Below are positions 40,039 through 41,783 of a stretch of DNA of 41,783 nucleotides, one piece after another; positions within the stretch are counted from its first letter, which is position 1, and each line of letters starts with the position of its first letter. The notes below the pieces were generated by a model. It worked only from the letters and a program-made list of their open reading frames with translations. It made no database searches and had not been told where the DNA came from. A program made the position numbers and the translations under genes. This DNA is from MedAcidi-G1 sp002713545. Lineage in GTDB: Bacteria > Actinomycetota > Acidimicrobiia > Acidimicrobiales > MedAcidi-G1. Where the stretch lies: positions 1 through 41,783 of the forward strand of contig CAXGYF010000013.1 in assembly GCA_964013895.1 (NCBI GenBank), given 5' to 3'.

Positions 40039-41253
40039 TCATATGACTCCCGTTAAAACCATTGCCAAAATCACTGTGAATGCCCCAACAAGGTCAAGGG
40101 AGGATGCGACAACAGGAATTCCATAAGTGTCAGGGTCGAGACCAAAACGAAAAGATCCCATTGTTGTGTAATAAGAAACTGCAACAACAAATAGTGTGAC
40201 TATTGAGCCGGCTATCGCTGAAATTAAAATCAATTTGGTTATACCGGGAGTTGATTGATCTGCCGCAACAGCTATCAAATGAGCGACAACTCCTGAAAAA
40301 ATAAATATAGGAACTGCCAATATAGATAAGTCAATAGCACCGCGGATACTTGACCTGCTCGGCAAAGGGGAAGCGTCATCCATACCCAGATGGAACTGCG
40401 TGGACAAACGGCTTGAGAGAATACCTCCTAAGGCGCCTGCGATTCCCAAAAAAGCTGGTATCAGAATAAGAACTGCTTCAACTTCAAGTAAATCCTTGAG
40501 TCTTTTCTCAACTACGAAACCCGCCATAAGATCTAAAATCACAGCTAAACCTAAAACAGGAATTGACTGACGGAAAACTCTTCTAAAACGCTCTAAGGAA
40601 GTTCTAAGAGAAAAAATTAGAACAATTATTGATACTAAAACTATGACTAAAGCTAAACCATTCGTTAGACCTGATCTGTTAGCTAAATAAGACACAAAGA
40701 TCAACGAAGGCACCGTTAAGAGGTCCCCTGTGGTGGTAACTAATGGTGCTACTACGTTGTCAAGATCCCACTCATGTTTAACTGAACTTACTGATAGCAC
40801 AACTGTTACAGCAGCTAAGGCAATTGAAGACAAGACTCCCCCAAGCACCGAAATAACAATAAAATCTGCAAGTGACATGGCTGGACTTAACCCAAATGCG
40901 GATGCAGTGCCTTTAGCTAAAACAGCAAGAATAAGACTAGAAATAATGCTTAACGAACCAGAAGCAAGTAAGTTTTGAATCAAGACGCTGTCGATCCGGT
41001 AGCTCAGACCGAATGTTCCCATATGGGCCGCTGTTCCTAACCGACTGCCCATTGACCCAAAAATATTTCCTCGTAGAGCAATTGCGCCGGGAAGTAGCAG
41101 CAATAGACCGGGTAGTTGTGAAAGTGTGCTTTCGGATGCAGCTAAAACTAAGCCACCACTTGAAGCAACAATGACTCCAACGGTGAGCGCCACAAACCGT
41201 TGCCGCGAATCAACAATTCTTAAAGAAGCTGAGGTGAATAAGCTAGTTCTCAC
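40039..41253 (-). CDS. SLC41/MgtE-type divalent cation transporter (membrane domain only)
   Basis: 404 aa integral membrane protein with about 10 hydrophobic segments and two repeated SLC41-like halves. The first carries PGLLLLLPGAIALRGNIFGS and GSRLGTAAHMGTF; the second LILIPAFLGIAGALGGILSS and RLSTQFHLG. Canonical bacterial MgtE has cytoplasmic N and CBS domains in front of one membrane domain. These are absent here, as in the archaeal and eukaryotic SLC41-like two-repeat form. Likely substrate Mg2+ or another divalent cation. Start GTG 41253 with AGAGG upstream. It is followed by the PhoU-TrkA_C gene, which could supply the missing regulatory part. Confidence 0.82.
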   Translation of the reverse strand: MRTSLFTSASLRIVDSRQRFVALTVGVIVASSGGLVLAASESTLSQLPGLLLLLPGAIALRGNIFGSMGSRLGTAAHMGTFGLSYRIDSVLIQNLLASGSLSIISSLILAVLAKGTASAFGLSPAMSLADFIVISVLGGVLSSIALAAVTVVLSVSSVKHEWDLDNVVAPLVTTTGDLLTVPSLIFVSYLANRSGLTNGLALVIVLVSIIVLIFSLRTSLERFRRVFRQSIPVLGLAVILDLMAGFVVEKRLKDLLEVEAVLILIPAFLGIAGALGGILSSRLSTQFHLGMDDASPLPSRSSIRGAIDLSILAVPIFIFSGVVAHLIAVAADQSTPGITKLILISAIAGSIVTLFVVAVSYYTTMGSFRFGLDPDTYGIPVVASSLDLVGAFTVILAMVLTGVI

Positions 41254-41322
41254 ACCTCTATTGTGGTGGAAGTGGCACTTGCCCAGAGTTATTTAACTTA
41301 ATTAAATTTACTGGTTTAGTTT

Positions 41323-41783
41323 TTAGCCAACGAGTCCAGTTATTAGAGCACCAACTTCTGGTGGGCAATCGCTTAAATTGCCATCCGCTATACATGGCTG
41401 TCCGAGTAACTGGGCTACTAATTCTGCACCCATCCCACCAAATGCAGGTGTAACCGCAATTGGTGGAATTGTCACAGCAGGAATAGTTGTAACAGTCTCG
41501 GTTGGGCTCGCTGGAGGTTGTGTCGTTGTCGTGGTAGTTGTAGGTACCGGCGGTATCCCTTCTAACGAAAGGCCTCTTTTTTCATTTTCAGAAATATGAA
41601 ATGCTCTAGTTCCAGGACCGTACCATCCATCAGCATCTACACCTAAAACTTCTTGCAGCACCACCACATCATTGTTTGGACCCCATTGATACGAAGCGGA
41701 CAGTACAGCAATTTCATCTACGGGAATTGTCGTAGTCGGAGCAACAGTCGTAGTCGGAGCAACAGTCGTAGTCGGAGCAACAG
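41323..41783 (-). CDS. Cell-surface protein with peptidoglycan-binding-like repeat and Thr/Pro linkers, partial (5' end beyond right edge)
   Basis: The frame is open to the right edge, so the N-terminus is missing; about 152 residues are visible. From the N-terminal side: three copies of VAPTTT, then ASYQWGPNNDVVVLQEVLGV and DGWYGPGTRAFH, which match the pattern of a peptidoglycan-binding (PG_binding_1) module (LQxxLGVxxDGxxGPxT). Next come a Thr/Pro-rich stretch (PPVPTTTTTTTQPPASP) and a C-terminal segment with two cysteines (QPCIADGNLSDCPPEVG). A GTG at 41667 could begin a shorter protein but would cut the module, so continuation is preferred. Probably secreted or wall-associated. Confidence 0.75.
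   Translation of the reverse strand, partial: VAPTTTVAPTTTVAPTTTIPVDEIAVLSASYQWGPNNDVVVLQEVLGVDADGWYGPGTRAFHISENEKRGLSLEGIPPVPTTTTTTTQPPASPTETVTTIPAVTIPPIAVTPAFGGMGAELVAQLLGQPCIADGNLSDCPPEVGALITGLVG
41729..41782 (-). repeat. Three perfect 18-base tandem repeats encoding VAPTTT
   Basis: The unit GTCGTAGTCGGAGCAACA (plus strand) occurs three times in a row with no change, and the array reaches the window edge so more copies may follow. In the minus-strand frame each copy encodes Val-Ala-Pro-Thr-Thr-Thr, a linker typical of surface proteins. Being a multiple of three, copy-number changes would keep the frame. Confidence 0.9.

Noticed and set aside
41729..41782. Possible CRISPR array
   Set aside because: The 18-base units are directly adjacent without spacers and encode a Thr/Pro linker in frame.

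Overview
The window looks like chromosomal DNA from an actinobacterium of modest GC content with a compact genome, most plausibly a free-living Acidimicrobiia-type (perhaps marine) lineage. The marker genes are actinobacterial: a NucS mismatch endonuclease, two PIG-L deacetylases of the mycothiol (MshB/Mca) type, an F420-type LLM oxidoreductase, GTP-dependent PEP carboxykinase, a SepIVA-like coiled-coil protein, a UvrD2-like helicase and an MCR-type alpha-methylacyl-CoA racemase. The taxonomic placement is inference. Genes are tightly packed, junctions of 0-10 bases are common, and GTG/TTG starts are frequent. I saw no tRNA, rRNA, CRISPR array, insertion sequence or prophage.

Layout. Bases 1-17330 are one long minus-strand block: rpsP (cut by the left edge), an HtrA protease, a histidine kinase and response regulator (read in the order regulator-kinase-protease), smc, an Fpg/MutM-family gene, rnc, acpP, plsX, rpmF, a DUF177/YceD gene, a SepIVA-like gene, coaD, rsmD, a GNAT acetyltransferase, recG and a FakA-like kinase gene. 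From smc onwards this resembles the mycobacterial order smc-fpg-rnc-DUF177-sepIVA...coaD-rsmD...recG-DAK. The RR-HK-HtrA set resembles MprA-MprB-PepD and sits between smc and rpsP.

From 17470 to 26900 there is a plus-strand pair (a divergent cold-shock-domain-like gene coupled to pckG), a minus-strand cluster (small membrane protein, PIG-L deacetylase, alpha-methylacyl-CoA racemase, alpha/beta hydrolase), a plus-strand pair (ElaA-like acetyltransferase, UvrD2-like helicase), then xthA and a HAD hydrolase on minus. ettA follows on plus. The sulfate-activation operon cysD-cysN-cysC (minus) is divergent from a tight plus operon cysQ - nucS - geranylgeranyl-reductase-like - PAP2 phosphatase (31494-34726).

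The right end holds two small unknown proteins, an LLM oxidoreductase, Mca, an NfeD-stomatin pair, and an SLC41/MgtE-type transporter with a downstream duplicated PhoU/TrkA_C protein. A partial cell-wall-type protein with a Thr/Pro linker runs off the right edge.

Most notable points: (1) the Fpg-family protein, in the position where actinobacteria usually carry fpg, lacks the catalytic N-terminal proline, the conserved lysine and the zinc-finger cysteines; (2) nucS is translationally chained with PAP-recycling and isoprenoid genes; (3) a CSD-like protein lacking the RNA-binding aromatic residues is coupled to pckG; (4) a soluble duplicated PhoU-TrkA_C protein is paired with an SLC41 transporter. 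I did not identify a clearly new multi-gene defence or mobile system.
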